Source: Cytobacillus dafuensis
GTDB taxonomy: Bacteria > Bacillota > Bacilli > Bacillales > Cytobacillaceae
Length of the DNA: 64,000 nucleotides
Direction of reading: 5' to 3'
Assembly: GCF_007995155.1 (NCBI RefSeq)
Contig: NZ_CP042593.1
Span: forward strand, 2,460,001-2,524,000
The notes below the pieces were generated by a model that was not told the DNA's origin, made no database searches, and worked only from the letters and a program-made list of their open reading frames with translations. Both the position numbers and the translations under genes were made by a program. How positions within the stretch are numbered: position 1 is the stretch's first letter; each line of letters begins with the position of its first letter. Below are positions 26,821 through 37,279 of this stretch, one piece after another.

Positions 26821-27618
26821 TCACTGATAATGCGAATGGAATACTGAGATTGGCTTTTCAAATAACATCGGTTGAAATTGGATAAAAAATGGTCTTTCAC
26901 CACGTGATTTTAATGTCTCATGAATAATTCCCTCTTGATTTAGAGACTCGCAAAAGATTAATTCTGTGGAGCCACATTGAAGGACAATGCTTTTTGTAGA
27001 AAAATTTACAACGAAATTATTATTAATTATTGGAAAATCAAATAGTCTTGTCCATTCCATTGCAGTCTTTTCTGCGTTATAGCAAGCGATAAATACAGAT
27101 TTGACAGAATGATTTTCTAATTTTTTGTCTGTCACACTTAGGGCCTTAAGCTCAATAAAACGATCTTCATCATTTTGCTCCCACTCAATAAAAAATGGGA
27201 ATGGGAATGAAGCTTTTTCTTTAATGAAAAGCATTTTCCATCTAATCATGGAGCCATCTTGCCTTTTTCTGCTTCCAGGAAAAATAGGGAAAGTGGTTAT
27301 TCCTTTTTTATTTAGCTGCTCCTTCATCATGACTAAATCCTTCGTTCGAAAACAAATTTGTCCAATCCCGTCCCTATTTTTTAAATCTGTGATTAATTGT
27401 TTTATAAGAGGATTATCTGATTGCTCAGCAATTGTCTGATTTTCAACTGCAATAAATTCGATGTAAGAGGTACTACTATACAGTAAACTATTAAATGTTC
27501 CCCAACTCTCATGGCTACCACCCATTACTGCTTTGTAGCCGAGCTTTTTCCATTCCATTACCGCTTTATTAGGATGATCACTTATAAAATGAACAAGATG
27601 ATCGAGTTGTAAATCCAT
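26821..27618 (-). CDS. VOC (glyoxalase-like) family protein
   Basis: 265 residues. DLQLDHLVHFISDHP with the conserved His, then GYKAVMGGSHESWGTFNSLLY and YIEFIAVEN, match the Glyoxalase_3-like branch of the vicinal-oxygen-chelate superfamily. A second, weaker repeat covers residues 160-265. Substrate unknown. GGAGAATT precedes the ATG. Monocistronic with its own terminator. Confidence 0.8.
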   Translation of the reverse strand: MDLQLDHLVHFISDHPNKAVMEWKKLGYKAVMGGSHESWGTFNSLLYSSTSYIEFIAVENQTIAEQSDNPLIKQLITDLKNRDGIGQICFRTKDLVMMKEQLNKKGITTFPIFPGSRKRQDGSMIRWKMLFIKEKASFPFPFFIEWEQNDEDRFIELKALSVTDKKLENHSVKSVFIACYNAEKTAMEWTRLFDFPIINNNFVVNFSTKSIVLQCGSTELIFCESLNQEGIIHETLKSRGERPFFIQFQPMLFEKPISVFHSHYQ

Positions 27619-27691
27619 GTGAATTCTCCTTTAATAGCCTTGTTTCAATTATCATACAAGTTTTCAGAATGAATGACTACTTTTAATTGGC

Positions 27692-27719
27692 AAAAAAAAG
27701 AGAGCATGTCTGCTCTCTA
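27692..27719 (-). terminator. Terminator after the small lipoprotein gene
   Basis: On the minus strand AGAGAGCA-GACA-TGCTCTCT is followed by TTTTTTTT. Confidence 0.88.
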
Positions 27720-28283
27720 GTTTAGTTTTACTGCTTCTCCTGTTTTTTCATCCTCAATTACAAATTTCTTGCCATCAAGAGCACCTTTATCAATTTTTGC
27801 GTATCTTCTTGGTGTCTTATCTTCATCCTCTAATGGTTCGAATGATGCCACTATTTTCACAGTTTCATTATCTATAATTTGTAAGCCTTTTAACGTTAAT
27901 CCATGATTTTTATAATTTGGATCATTAATTTGCACTAGCAATACATCTTCTGTTTCCCACTCGAATGTTTCCTCGATTTCACCAGGATGCTTTTCAGCAT
28001 TATATACCCAAATTCCTCCCTTTGGCTGTAATTTAGGTGATCCAAAAAACCAATCAACATTTTGGAAAGCAATTTCTTCAAACGTTTCTTCAGGCTCATA
28101 CGCTTCTGCTTTTTCTTCCTCTTGTTCTTTATTTTCTGCTTCGTTTTCCTTATTTTTAATTGTATCCTCTTGTTCTTTCTCTCCTAGCTTGACTTCTTCC
28201 TTTGTCACTTTTGTCTCTTGGGAACAGCCAGCAACAAGAGCTAACAAAAATAGTACGTAACCTATAGATTTTACTAATTTCAT
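27717..28283 (-). CDS. Hypothetical lipoprotein with acidic linker
   Basis: 188 residues from the ATG at 28283, which has GGAGGAAAA 5 nt upstream. An earlier in-frame start at 28334 would hide the signal and is rejected. Signal with lipobox VAGC (Cys20). Residues 30-70 are a Glu/Lys-rich linker. The C-terminal part (WFFGSPKLQPKGGIWVYNAEKH, then VLLVQINDPNYKNHGLTLKGLQI) looks like a small beta domain. No family recognised. Confidence 0.7.
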   Translation of the reverse strand: MKLVKSIGYVLFLLALVAGCSQETKVTKEEVKLGEKEQEDTIKNKENEAENKEQEEEKAEAYEPEETFEEIAFQNVDWFFGSPKLQPKGGIWVYNAEKHPGEIEETFEWETEDVLLVQINDPNYKNHGLTLKGLQIIDNETVKIVASFEPLEDEDKTPRRYAKIDKGALDGKKFVIEDEKTGEAVKLN

Positions 28284-28470
28284 AGATTTTCCTCCAACAG
28301 ATAGATAATTCCTAATATTTATAAAGTAAACCATTTTTTACCTGCTATTATAAGGTTCGAAAGTCCTTTTTTTTCTATTCTTACAATTTACTGTTTTCAA
28401 AACGGAAGGAAACCTTTACAATGGAGTGAATAGAAAGAATATTCATTCCATTCTACAGGAGGTAATGCAA

Positions 28471-28605
28471 ATGAAGATTATGAGTAATGAACAGTTGGTC
28501 GTCTCTTATCGTGATGCATTGAAGTCTGGTTCGGAGAAAGAATGGATTCAGATATTAAAAATGGAAATTAAAAAAAGAGGTTTAAAGCCAATAAAAGCAA
28601 AGTAG
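28471..28605 (+). CDS. sda: Sda-like sporulation histidine kinase inhibitor
   Basis: 44 residues, MKIMSNEQLVVSYRDALKSG then EKEWIQILKMEIKKRGLKPI. It matches B. subtilis Sda in length, in the opening S-[ND]-E-x-L-[IV]-x-S-Y pattern and in the second helix IEIKRR-type end. Sda folds as a helical hairpin that binds KinA and blocks phosphorelay activation when replication is perturbed. AGGAGG lies 8 nt before the ATG at 28471. The ATG at 28465 is too close to it. I see no TTATCCACA DnaA boxes upstream, unlike B. subtilis sda. A strong terminator follows. Confidence 0.82.
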   Translation: MKIMSNEQLVVSYRDALKSGSEKEWIQILKMEIKKRGLKPIKAK

Positions 28606-28654
28606 TATTAATAAATAAATAATTCAATGGGCTGTTGATAAGTCTTTAAAAGTA

Positions 28655-28698
28655 AAGCATCTAAGGAAACTGACACGTTTTTCCTTAGATGCTTTTTT
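28655..28698 (+). terminator. Terminator after sda
   Basis: AAGCATCTAAGGAAA pairs with TTTCCTTAGATGCTT, followed by TTTTT. Confidence 0.88.
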
Positions 28699-28771
28699 AA
28701 TGGAGATTTTTTTTAAGAAAGTAGCTATTACTTCACATTCAAGTGCTATTTTTGCCTTTTCTTTTATATCT

Positions 28772-30931
28772 TCAAAGACCGTCTTCGTTTCTTTCATTTA
28801 TTTCACCTGTATTTTCAGCACTTTCATTTCCCATATGCCGCTGTTTTTTTAGTTCAAAATAAGTATCCATAACTCTTTCTGAAAGTTCAAGATTCATATT
28901 ATGGCCTTTCCCAGAGTCATATGCCCAAGGTACAATAACTGCGATTGCCATTTCCGGTTCATCCGCTGGTGCATAGCCAACAAAGCTTAAATTAATGACT
29001 TCATGAAGCTCTTTGCCGAATTTTTCTTCTTTATCAGGTCCATCATAAAATGCTTGGGCAGTACCTGTCTTGCCTGCAGGGTTATAATTCTTGTCTCCAA
29101 AAAAACCATAGGCTGTTCCACCAGCCTCCTGTGTAACTTTACGAAATCCATCATGAACTCGTTTGAACCATTCTTCCATCCCTTCTGCGCGGTTAAGAAC
29201 TTTCGGAGAAATTTCTTGTACAATTGGACCGATCTCGTCATTTTCCATTAATGGATCGTGAATCGATTTTACAATATGAGGCTCCATTCGATTGCCACCA
29301 TTAGCAATAGTAGAAACATATTGAGCTAGCTGCATATTTGAATACGTATCATACTGGCCAATGGAAAAGTCCAGAAGTAAACCTGGGTTTGCAGCTTGAC
29401 CTTTAAATCCAATTTGTTCGTTCGGAAGATCAATTCCGGTTTTCACACCAAGGCCATATTGTGCAAAAGATTCTCTCATTGTTTTAAACCCATATTCAAG
29501 ATTTAATGGTAAGGTGCCATTAGGTATGTACTTACCATCTCCAATGTTAATAGCTATGTGAAACATATAAACGTTCGAGGACCTTTTTAGTGCATCAAGA
29601 TCATTAACAACACCAAGGGGTTTCCATGACTTTTTCACAGGTGTTTGATGAATTATCATCGGAGTGTCTACATATCTATCACCTGGCTTGATTGCCCCAG
29701 TATTATACCCCGTCATGATCGTCGCTCCCTTAACTGCTGAACCGACGTTATATGCCATTGAAATATTGCCAAGTGCATCATCCTGCATTACTTCTTGGCC
29801 TGTTTCCTTATCTTTAACAATTTGTCTGCCTGCCATTGTAAGTACCTCTCCTGTGCGTGGATCCATAATAACAACATTGGCGCGATCCAGCAATGAAGTA
29901 CCACTAATATTTTTTGCTTTCTTTAACTCTTCTTCAATAATCTTTTCTGTTGCTTGTTGTAACTCCATGTCAATACTTAGTACAAGATCCTGACCTCTTT
30001 TTCCATCTGTGATCGGAATCGTTTCAAGAACCTTGCCTGCTTTATCCGTTACATTTTTGACTTTTGCTTTTTGGCCGTGCAGAACCTCTTCGTATTGCTG
30101 TTCAATATAGCTCTTTCCTACCCGATCATTTCGACTGTAATCCCTTGCTAAAAAATACTCCAGCTGCTCAGCAGGTAAACCTTCATCAGATTCTGTCACC
30201 TTGCCAAGAACAGACCTTAATGTTGATTCAAAAGGATAGTATCTTTCCCAATCTGTTGTCGTATCAACACCAGGAAGAAACTTAAGATTTTCACTTACAA
30301 ATGCATATTCTTCAGGCGTTACATCTCTATTTTTTACAATTTGAGGTGTCAAGGCATATCCAGTTGAAAACTCTCTATATATGGCAAGAACTTCTAAATC
30401 CTCTGCAGTGAGCTCATTCAATTCTTCCTCAGTAATGCGATCACGTTTTAACCGGTAAATTTTCTTGTCTAATTCTTTTCCCTCAAAATTTTCCTTCAAT
30501 TTATCAATTTCTTTTTCAGAAACCTTTTTATCTGCTCGTTTCTGATTTTTCATAATCCAGAAATCTCTTTTATCTCCCTCTTGAACCTTATCAATATCCT
30601 TTTCTATGAGCTTAGCAAGCTTATTTGCTACTTTAAGCATATCATCTTGCTTAACTCCTGCGTTCTTTGTATAGGTAATAGCATTTTGCGGAATGTTTTC
30701 AACAATCACCTTTCCTGTCCGATCATACATCTTTCCCCTTGGTACAGGATTATTGACGGTTACATCCTCTGTTCGTTCAATCTCCCGTTTATAATCGTCT
30801 CCATACACAATTTGAACAACACCTAATCGAAGAATCAATACAGAAAACGATATAAACACTATCAAAAATAAAAGGTTTAAGCGGAATGGAATATGTGACT
30901 TTTTTTTCTCTTTCTTTTTATTCAATTTCAA
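28772..30931 (-). CDS. Class B penicillin-binding protein, PbpA/PbpH-like transpeptidase
   Basis: 719 residues from a TTG start behind GGAGGGGG. One membrane helix (about 18-40), then a pedestal domain with PRGKMYDRTGKVIVEN. The transpeptidase domain has SAVK in GSAVKGATIM, SSN in KRSSNVYMF and KTGTAQAF. Size and the lysine-rich insert after residue 95 match B. subtilis PBP2A (PbpA) and PbpH, which build the lateral wall during elongation. The C-terminus has a polar tail. Single gene. Confidence 0.9.
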   Translation of the reverse strand: MKLNKKKEKKKSHIPFRLNLLFLIVFISFSVLILRLGVVQIVYGDDYKREIERTEDVTVNNPVPRGKMYDRTGKVIVENIPQNAITYTKNAGVKQDDMLKVANKLAKLIEKDIDKVQEGDKRDFWIMKNQKRADKKVSEKEIDKLKENFEGKELDKKIYRLKRDRITEEELNELTAEDLEVLAIYREFSTGYALTPQIVKNRDVTPEEYAFVSENLKFLPGVDTTTDWERYYPFESTLRSVLGKVTESDEGLPAEQLEYFLARDYSRNDRVGKSYIEQQYEEVLHGQKAKVKNVTDKAGKVLETIPITDGKRGQDLVLSIDMELQQATEKIIEEELKKAKNISGTSLLDRANVVIMDPRTGEVLTMAGRQIVKDKETGQEVMQDDALGNISMAYNVGSAVKGATIMTGYNTGAIKPGDRYVDTPMIIHQTPVKKSWKPLGVVNDLDALKRSSNVYMFHIAINIGDGKYIPNGTLPLNLEYGFKTMRESFAQYGLGVKTGIDLPNEQIGFKGQAANPGLLLDFSIGQYDTYSNMQLAQYVSTIANGGNRMEPHIVKSIHDPLMENDEIGPIVQEISPKVLNRAEGMEEWFKRVHDGFRKVTQEAGGTAYGFFGDKNYNPAGKTGTAQAFYDGPDKEEKFGKELHEVINLSFVGYAPADEPEMAIAVIVPWAYDSGKGHNMNLELSERVMDTYFELKKQRHMGNESAENTGEINERNEDGL

Positions 30932-31215
30932 TCGACCCCCTCCCTCCTTTGAAAAAAAGTTAACTTGTTTCTTCCTTATCTCATTCTATAAGAAATTACT
31001 AAATATTTCTATATATAGAAATTGTTACATCAAAAAAGCACGAGTTTGCTAACCTATACATGAGCACTTAATGTAGATTTGAAAAAGTGAAAAACAGATT
31101 GAGGGGGTAAAATTTCTGATGTTTTAAGTATTAAAAGATAATAGAAATGCTGCTAATTCAAAGCTTGTATTAAGTTATAATCAAACTATTTTATTTAAAT
31201 GAATGAAATAAAAAA

Positions 31216-31262
31216 ATAGCCCTCTTATTTTGATTAATCTTCTTTCAAAATAAGAGGGCTTA
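31216..31262 (-). terminator. Terminator of the odhAB operon
   Basis: AGCCCTCTTATTTTG (31218-31232) pairs perfectly with CAAAATAAGAGGGCT (31246-31260). On the minus strand a T7 run follows. It lies about 195 bp beyond the odhB stop. Confidence 0.85.
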
Positions 31263-31351
31263 TCCTATTGTAAAATCAAAATTTTATAGCACTTTCTGAA
31301 TCGAACTTGTTACATGACAACATTATTTATTTTAAACGTCTTTTTAATAAT

Positions 31352-31404
31352 GAACTGCACCCCAATTGTTAGACACAACTGACAATTGGAAGTGCAGTTT
31401 TTCT
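31352..31404 (+). repeat. Hairpin resembling an insertion-sequence end
   Basis: AACTGCAC and AATTGT pair with ACAATT and GTGCAGTT, then TTTTTCT on the plus strand. The ACTGCACCCCAATTGTTAGACA wording resembles the ends of IS3-family elements in Bacilli, cut here to 20 bases at most by eye. No transposase is nearby, so it is a remnant or simply a terminator-like hairpin. Confidence 0.4.
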
Positions 31405-31456
31405 ATGGCAAAATATACATTTGATGAGAAACTTTAATAAACAGCTGTACTATTAA

Positions 31457-32698
31457 TTAAGCTTCAAAAAGTAATGATTCAGGGTCTTCAATTAATTCTT
31501 TTACTCGTTTTAGGAAGGTTACTGCTTCTTTTCCATCGACGATCCTGTGATCGTAAGAAAGAGCAATATACATCATTGGACGATTCTCCATTCTTTCCGC
31601 ATCAATTGCAACAGGGCGAAGATTAATCGCATGCATACCTAAGATTCCAACTTGTGGCCCATTCAGAATCGGTGTAGAAAGTAACGATCCAAATGTACCG
31701 CCATTTGTAATTGTAAATGAACCACCTTGAAGGTCTTGAAGAGATAGCTTGTTATTTCTTGCTTTTCCTGCAAGATCCATAATATCTTTTTCAATTTCTG
31801 CAAAGTTTTTGCGGTCGGCATCTCGAACAACAGGGACAACAAGGCCTTCATTAGTGGAGACAGCAACACCAATATCATAATACTTTTTCAAAATAATTTC
31901 GTCACCTTGAATCTCAGCATTAAGTAGCGGGTTTTTCTTTAAGGCTGCAACAACGGCTTTTGTAAAAAAGGACATAAAGCCTAATTTTACATCGTTTTCT
32001 TCAAAGAATTGATCCTTGCGCTTTTTGCGAAGATTCATGACATTGGTCATATCGACCTCATTAAAAGTAGTAAGCATTGCAGCTGTATGCTGAACTTCAA
32101 CAAGACGGTTAGCGATTGTTTGGCGGCGGCGCGTCATACGAATGCGCTCTACTGGCTTACCAGATTCTTGCAGTACTGCAGCTTTCGGTGCTGGTGCTGG
32201 TACCGATTTCTGCTGCGGGTTAAAGGAAGATACATCTTGGGCACGAACTCTTCCAAGCGGATCAACGGTTGGAATTTGTGTTAAATCAATACCTTTTTCT
32301 CGAGCCATTTTTCTAGCAGCTGGTGAAGCAATTGGGCGTTGTGTTTCGTTGTTTTCTACTTGAAGTGCTGCGTTTTGCTCAGGCTGTTTCACTGTTTCAT
32401 CAGGAGCTTGCGCTTTTTCTTCTTGTACTGGTTCAGCTTGAGCAGAAGCTCCAGTCGCTTCACCGTTTTCATCAACTACAGCGATCGTTTCGCCTACATT
32501 GACATTATCTCCTTCTTGGAATCTAACTTCTTTTAATACTCCTGAAAAATCAGAGATAATTTCAACATTAACTTTATCTGTCTCTAATTCAACAACATAA
32601 TCACCTTTATTAACAAATTCACCTGGTTTCTTTAACCATTGTGCAATTGTTCCTTCTGTAATCGATTCTGCAAGCTCAGGTACTTTAATTTCAGCCAC
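31457..32698 (-). CDS. odhB: OdhB, dihydrolipoamide succinyltransferase (E2 of 2-oxoglutarate dehydrogenase)
   Basis: 413 residues from the GTG at 32698 ([17 protein letters not shown]), chosen over the ATG at 32716 because AAGGAGG lies 8 nt before it. The lipoyl lysine is in [12 protein letters not shown] Pro/Ala/Gln-rich linker, a peripheral-subunit-binding domain ([20 protein letters not shown]) and the catalytic domain with [16 protein letters not shown] follow. It transfers succinyl groups to CoA in the TCA cycle. It starts 1 bp after the odhA stop. Confidence 0.96.
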   Translation of the reverse strand: MAEIKVPELAESITEGTIAQWLKKPGEFVNKGDYVVELETDKVNVEIISDFSGVLKEVRFQEGDNVNVGETIAVVDENGEATGASAQAEPVQEEKAQAPDETVKQPEQNAALQVENNETQRPIASPAARKMAREKGIDLTQIPTVDPLGRVRAQDVSSFNPQQKSVPAPAPKAAVLQESGKPVERIRMTRRRQTIANRLVEVQHTAAMLTTFNEVDMTNVMNLRKKRKDQFFEENDVKLGFMSFFTKAVVAALKKNPLLNAEIQGDEIILKKYYDIGVAVSTNEGLVVPVVRDADRKNFAEIEKDIMDLAGKARNNKLSLQDLQGGSFTITNGGTFGSLLSTPILNGPQVGILGMHAINLRPVAIDAERMENRPMMYIALSYDHRIVDGKEAVTFLKRVKELIEDPESLLFEA

Positions 32699-32699
32699 C

Positions 32700-35543
32700 T
32701 TATTTTCCTCCTTCATGTTTACGAGTTAATGCTTCTTCAATAATGCGGGCCTGTTCTATCTTATGAATAACCGGGTCCCCCTCTGAAGGACTAGAACGGC
32801 GACGTCTTCCTACATAATTTACTTCAACGCCATCTTTTGTAATTGCTTTTAATCTCGGCTCTACAAAGAACCATGCACCCATATTTTTTGGTTCTTCCTG
32901 AACCCATACGATTTCTTTCAAGTTTGGATAACGGTTAAATATTTCTTCAATGGTATTCATCGGGAATGGATAAATTTCTTCTACTCTTAATATATGGAAC
33001 CATTCTTTATTTTCAATACTTTTTAGACTATCTGCTAAATCAATGGCCATTTTTCCACTTGCCAAGACGATACGTGTTACTTTTTCAACATCCTTACCAA
33101 GTAATGACTGCTCGAGTACAGGCTGGAATTCTCCTTCACTTAATTGAAGGCCACTTGAAGAAACAAGAGGATGACGTAATAAACTTTTCGGCGACATAAT
33201 GACTAGTGGTCGCACCTCTTCACGATTCAAAATGGCTGCCTGTCTGCGTAAAATATGAAAATATTGAGCAGATGATGTTAAGTTGGCGACGGTCCAGTTA
33301 TTTTCAGCAGCTAATGATAAAAATCTCTCTAATCGAGCACTTGAATGTTCTGGTCCTTGTCCTTCATAGCCATGTGGCAGCAGCATAACAAGTCCAGATT
33401 TTTGTCCCCATTTTGCACGTCCAGCAGCGATAAACTGATCAAATATGACTTGAGTAGAGTTGGCAAAATCTCCAAATTGCGCTTCCCAAAGCACTAGTGT
33501 TTCAGGTGCAAAAACATTATAGCCGTATTCAAATCCGAGAACAGAAGTTTCAGATAGTGGGCTATTATGAATCGCAAATGATGCTTTCGCTGATGGTAAT
33601 AAATGAAGCGGTGAAAATGATTTTCCAGTTTCATTATCATGCAAAACGATATTTCGATGGGCAAAAGTTCCCCTCTCGGAATCCTGACCTGTCAAACGAA
33701 TCGGTGTTCCATCCTTTAGAATAGAGGCAAATGCCAATGTTTCAGCATGTCCCCAGTCGATTTTCCCATCACCATCTAATGCGTCCAGTCTTCTCTTCAA
33801 TATTTTTTCAAGCTTATTGAAAATAATGTATTTTTCTGGGAACGCTAATAGATCTTGATTAATTTCTTTCAAAGTTTCAAAAGGGACAGCAGTATTTAAG
33901 TTTGGAAGACCTTTTTCTACTATTTCTGGCGTATTCATTGATTCGATATCAATTTTCTTATCAGGAACCTTTTCATAGGCAGCTTTTAGCTTAACAATTA
34001 CGTCTTCTTCCAATTGTGCAACGGCTTCCTTAGTAACTGCTGATTCACTTACTAGCTTTTGACTATAAAGTTCCTTGACTGTTGCATGGGTATGGATAAT
34101 TTTATACATCAAAGGATTCGTTGTCATTGGCTCATCCATTTCATTATGACCAAAACGACGGTATCCGATAAGATCAATTAAGAAGTCCTTTTGAAATTTT
34201 TCTCTATATTCACATGCCAATCTTGCGGCTGCCAAACAAGCTTCCGGATCATCTGCATTCACATGTAATATAGGTATTTCATACCCTTTTGCTAGGTCAC
34301 TTGAATACCTGGTTGATCGTGAGTCACGTGATTCAGTTGTAAATCCAATCGTATTGTTCGAAATAATATGAATGGAGCCGCCAGTATTATAGCCTGTTAA
34401 CTGCCCAAGATTGAGAGTTTCTGCCACAACTCCTTGACCTGGAAATGCAGCATCTCCATGGATGATAATTGAAAGTGCAGAACGATAATCAACTGCTGGA
34501 TATCCTTTTTCTGAACGCTTATCCTGAGCAGCACGTGTATATCCTTCTACAACTGGGCCAACAAATTCTAAATGACTTGGATTATTCGCTAGCGTTAGAC
34601 GGGCAATGGTTGTGTTTTCAGCTATAATTTTTTTATCTAAACCTAGATGGTATTTTACATCCCCTGTCCATCCATAACTAATGCCAATTGAACCCTCTGA
34701 AGGAACTAGCTCCTTATTTGGTGCATGCTGAAATTCAGCAAAAATCATTTCATATGGCTTCCCAAGAACATGGGCTAGGACATTTAGACGTCCACGGTGA
34801 GCCATACCAATATTGATTGTCTTTGTCCCATTCGTAACGGATTCAGTAACAATTTCATCAAGCAAAGGAACTAACGTGTCAAGACCTTCAATGGAAAATC
34901 TCTTTTGTCCTACAAATGTTCGGTGAATGAATTTTTCAAATTCCTCTACTTCAGTAAGTCTCTTAAGTACTTTCGTTTTTTCTTCCGTTTTTAATTTAGG
35001 TTTTAGACTGCTTGTTTCAACTTTTCTGCGAAGCCAGTCTTTTTCGTTTTCATCATATACATGATGAAATTCATAAGCGATCGTATCCATGTATACACTT
35101 TTTAAATATTCAATTGCATCATAGCAAGTTTTTAGAGGAATAGGCGCATCCTTACAGATTACACCTGCAGGAAGTGAATGAAGATCCTCCTCTGTTAAAC
35201 CGTACTGAGAAAGCTCAAAAAGATTTTTTTCAGGTTTATGATCCTTTAATGGATATATATCTGCAGCTCGGTGACCGTAAGATCGAATATTATCTGCCAG
35301 ACGGATAACAGCCAGTGTTTTTTCTAATTGATTAGCTGATGTATATGAGACGCTAGCTTCTGCTTTTGGAGAGCTCGCTTTTACATCAATTGGTGAACCA
35401 GTTGTATCAAAATAGGCTCTCATATCTGGATCTACTGATTCTGGATTTTGTAAATAATTTTCATATAACTCGATGACATAGCCAAGGTTCGGGCCATAAA
35501 AACCTTCATCAAAAGGCCTCTCACCATTCAATGGCTTTTTCAT
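32700..35543 (-). CDS. odhA: OdhA, 2-oxoglutarate dehydrogenase E1
   Basis: 947 residues from the ATG at 35543 ([19 protein letters not shown]), with GGAGG 8 nt upstream. The frame extends six codons further but that includes the ribosome binding site. TPP-binding region [36 protein letters not shown] and the pyrimidine-domain [12 protein letters not shown] are all present. It decarboxylates 2-oxoglutarate and passes succinyl to OdhB. The E3 is shared with pyruvate dehydrogenase and is not encoded here. Confidence 0.96.
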   Translation of the reverse strand: MKKPLNGERPFDEGFYGPNLGYVIELYENYLQNPESVDPDMRAYFDTTGSPIDVKASSPKAEASVSYTSANQLEKTLAVIRLADNIRSYGHRAADIYPLKDHKPEKNLFELSQYGLTEEDLHSLPAGVICKDAPIPLKTCYDAIEYLKSVYMDTIAYEFHHVYDENEKDWLRRKVETSSLKPKLKTEEKTKVLKRLTEVEEFEKFIHRTFVGQKRFSIEGLDTLVPLLDEIVTESVTNGTKTINIGMAHRGRLNVLAHVLGKPYEMIFAEFQHAPNKELVPSEGSIGISYGWTGDVKYHLGLDKKIIAENTTIARLTLANNPSHLEFVGPVVEGYTRAAQDKRSEKGYPAVDYRSALSIIIHGDAAFPGQGVVAETLNLGQLTGYNTGGSIHIISNNTIGFTTESRDSRSTRYSSDLAKGYEIPILHVNADDPEACLAAARLACEYREKFQKDFLIDLIGYRRFGHNEMDEPMTTNPLMYKIIHTHATVKELYSQKLVSESAVTKEAVAQLEEDVIVKLKAAYEKVPDKKIDIESMNTPEIVEKGLPNLNTAVPFETLKEINQDLLAFPEKYIIFNKLEKILKRRLDALDGDGKIDWGHAETLAFASILKDGTPIRLTGQDSERGTFAHRNIVLHDNETGKSFSPLHLLPSAKASFAIHNSPLSETSVLGFEYGYNVFAPETLVLWEAQFGDFANSTQVIFDQFIAAGRAKWGQKSGLVMLLPHGYEGQGPEHSSARLERFLSLAAENNWTVANLTSSAQYFHILRRQAAILNREEVRPLVIMSPKSLLRHPLVSSSGLQLSEGEFQPVLEQSLLGKDVEKVTRIVLASGKMAIDLADSLKSIENKEWFHILRVEEIYPFPMNTIEEIFNRYPNLKEIVWVQEEPKNMGAWFFVEPRLKAITKDGVEVNYVGRRRRSSPSEGDPVIHKIEQARIIEEALTRKHEGGK

Positions 35544-35910
35544 GAAAAAAACCTCCATCACTGTATTGGAAAAAACCTATTTCCTCATTAACCTCTCCCA
35601 AAAAAACTATAAAATGTAAATTAAAAGAATAATATTATTTTTCAGGGATAAATAATTTCCAATGCAATTTTATCACGATAAAGTGACTAATTCAAAGGTT
35701 TTAAACATACATATAGTGTAAATTTCCCTCGTATATGTAAAAACAAAAAACTTATTCTGATAAAATAATTACAATATTTAGACAATAAACTTTTATCTCT
35801 TCTTCGCTTACAATTTTTGCCTCTATAATTCGTATAGAAAAAATAGTTATCAGAAGGGATTGACTTTTCAGAATGTAATAGTGTAAAGTTTAAAAAAATT
35901 GAATACGAAT
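35544..35910. other. Divergent control region between odhA and the S-box leader
   Basis: About 370 bp, very AT-rich. TTGACT at 35860-35865 with TAAAGT 18 bp later (35884-35889) is a candidate promoter for the methionine leader. The odhA promoter must also lie here. No gene is supported. Confidence 0.45.
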
Positions 35911-36077
35911 TTCTTATCAAGAGAGGTCGAGGGTAAGGCCCAGTGACGCCTCAGCAACCATCAATCACATATGATTGAAAAGGTGCTAATTCCTGCAAGT
36001 TTTTTTAAAACTTGAAAGATAAGAAGAATGGCGCTGTTTCTTTTGAAAAGTCTTCTTCTTATAAGAGGGCTTTTTTT
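35911..36077 (+). promoter_or_regulatory. S-box (SAM-I) riboswitch with terminator, controlling metI
   Basis: P1 is TTCTTATC (35911-35918) with GATAAGAA (36018-36025). Between them are the S-box core elements GAGAGGTCGAGGG, GGCCC, TGACGCC, CAGCAACC and AAGGTGCTAATTCC. The terminator is AAGTCTTCTT (36048-36057), loop CTTAT, AAGAGGGCTT, then T7. AAGAAGAA at the P1 3' side can pair with TTCTTCTT of the terminator, giving the antiterminator. High SAM should stop transcription of metI-metC and possibly the whole block. Confidence 0.96.
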
Positions 36078-36163
36078 ATTTTTTATCTATAAAAAAACTA
36101 AGTTTACTAACCTATTAAAGTGAAATTCAATGCAAAAAATACTCATTTGATTAAGGAGTGTTC

Positions 36164-37279
36164 ATGATGCGTAAGGTTGATACAATACTTGCACAAATCG
36201 GCAATCGAAGTGAAACGGCTACAGGGTCTGTTAATCCTCCTGTATATTTTTCAACTGCCTATCGCCATGAAGGGATTGGTCAGTCAACTGGATTCGATTA
36301 TATCCGTACTGGTAATCCGACAAGGGCTTTATTGGAAAAAGCAATTGCGGAGCTTGAAGAAGGTGATCAAGGTTTTGCATGCAGCTCTGGAATGGCTGCT
36401 ATACATACCCTCCTCTCACTTTTTCAATCCGGTGATGAATTTATCGTGTCAAAAGATCTTTATGGTGGTACATATAGACTCTTTGAACAAGGCTTCAAAA
36501 AATGGGGGCTGCAGTGCAAATATATTCGAACTTTCTCTGAAGAGGTTCTTACTAAGGAAATTTCTTCTCAGACAAAAGCGATATTCATTGAAACGCCTAC
36601 AAATCCATTAATGGAGCAAACGAATATTTCAGAAGTAGCTTCGTTCGCTAAAAAGCATAATTTATTACTTATTGTTGATAACACTTTTTATACACCTATT
36701 TTACAACAGCCTTTGAAATTAGGAGCAGACATTGTTATCCACAGCGCAACCAAATACATAGGCGGACATAATGACGTATTGGCGGGCTTGATTGTTGCTA
36801 AGGGAAAGGATTTATGTGAGCAGCTTACACTTTATCACAATGCGACAGGTGCGGTGCTTAGTCCCTTCGATTCTTGGTTGCTTATGAGAGGGATGAAAAC
36901 TCTTGCCCTCCGAATGGAGCGACATGAAAGAAATGCACAGAAAATTGTAGACTATTTATCAAGTCATGATGCAGTTACGGATGTCCTCTACCCAGGACGT
37001 GGAGGAATGATATCTTTTCGGATCAAAAATGAAGAATGGATAAATCAATTTTTGCAAAGCCTTAACCTTATTTCATTTGCTGAAAGTCTTGGAGGAGCTG
37101 AGAGCTTTATTACCTATCCTGCTACCCAGACTCATGCTGATATACCAAAGGATATTAGAATTGAAACTGGAGTATGTAACCGATTATTACGATTTTCAGT
37201 AGGAATAGAAAATACAGAAGATATTATTCATGATTTAGAAATTGCATTTGCCAAAGTCATGGAGGGGGTGGCGATATGA
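36164..37279 (+). CDS. metI: MetI, cystathionine gamma-synthase / O-acylhomoserine thiolyase
   Basis: 371 residues. Start ATG at 36164 with AAGGAG 5 nt before it (36167 is also possible). PLP lysine in HSATKYIGGHNDVLAG; STAYRHEGIGQSTGFDY and GVCNRLLRFSVGIE agree closely with B. subtilis MetI. It condenses acylhomoserine with cysteine or sulfide. It directly follows the S-box and overlaps metC by 4 bases (ATGA). Confidence 0.94.
   Translation: MMRKVDTILAQIGNRSETATGSVNPPVYFSTAYRHEGIGQSTGFDYIRTGNPTRALLEKAIAELEEGDQGFACSSGMAAIHTLLSLFQSGDEFIVSKDLYGGTYRLFEQGFKKWGLQCKYIRTFSEEVLTKEISSQTKAIFIETPTNPLMEQTNISEVASFAKKHNLLLIVDNTFYTPILQQPLKLGADIVIHSATKYIGGHNDVLAGLIVAKGKDLCEQLTLYHNATGAVLSPFDSWLLMRGMKTLALRMERHERNAQKIVDYLSSHDAVTDVLYPGRGGMISFRIKNEEWINQFLQSLNLISFAESLGGAESFITYPATQTHADIPKDIRIETGVCNRLLRFSVGIENTEDIIHDLEIAFAKVMEGVAI

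Larger units (their letters stand above)
30932..31456. other. Gene-free gap between the PBP gene and odhB
   Basis: 525 bp. It holds the PBP gene promoter region near 30960-31100, the odhAB terminator at 31216-31262 and a separate hairpin at 31352-31404. Nothing else is coding. Confidence 0.6.

Noticed and set aside
28335..28470. DnaA boxes upstream of sda
   Set aside because: No TTATCCACA or one-mismatch version was found by eye on either strand.
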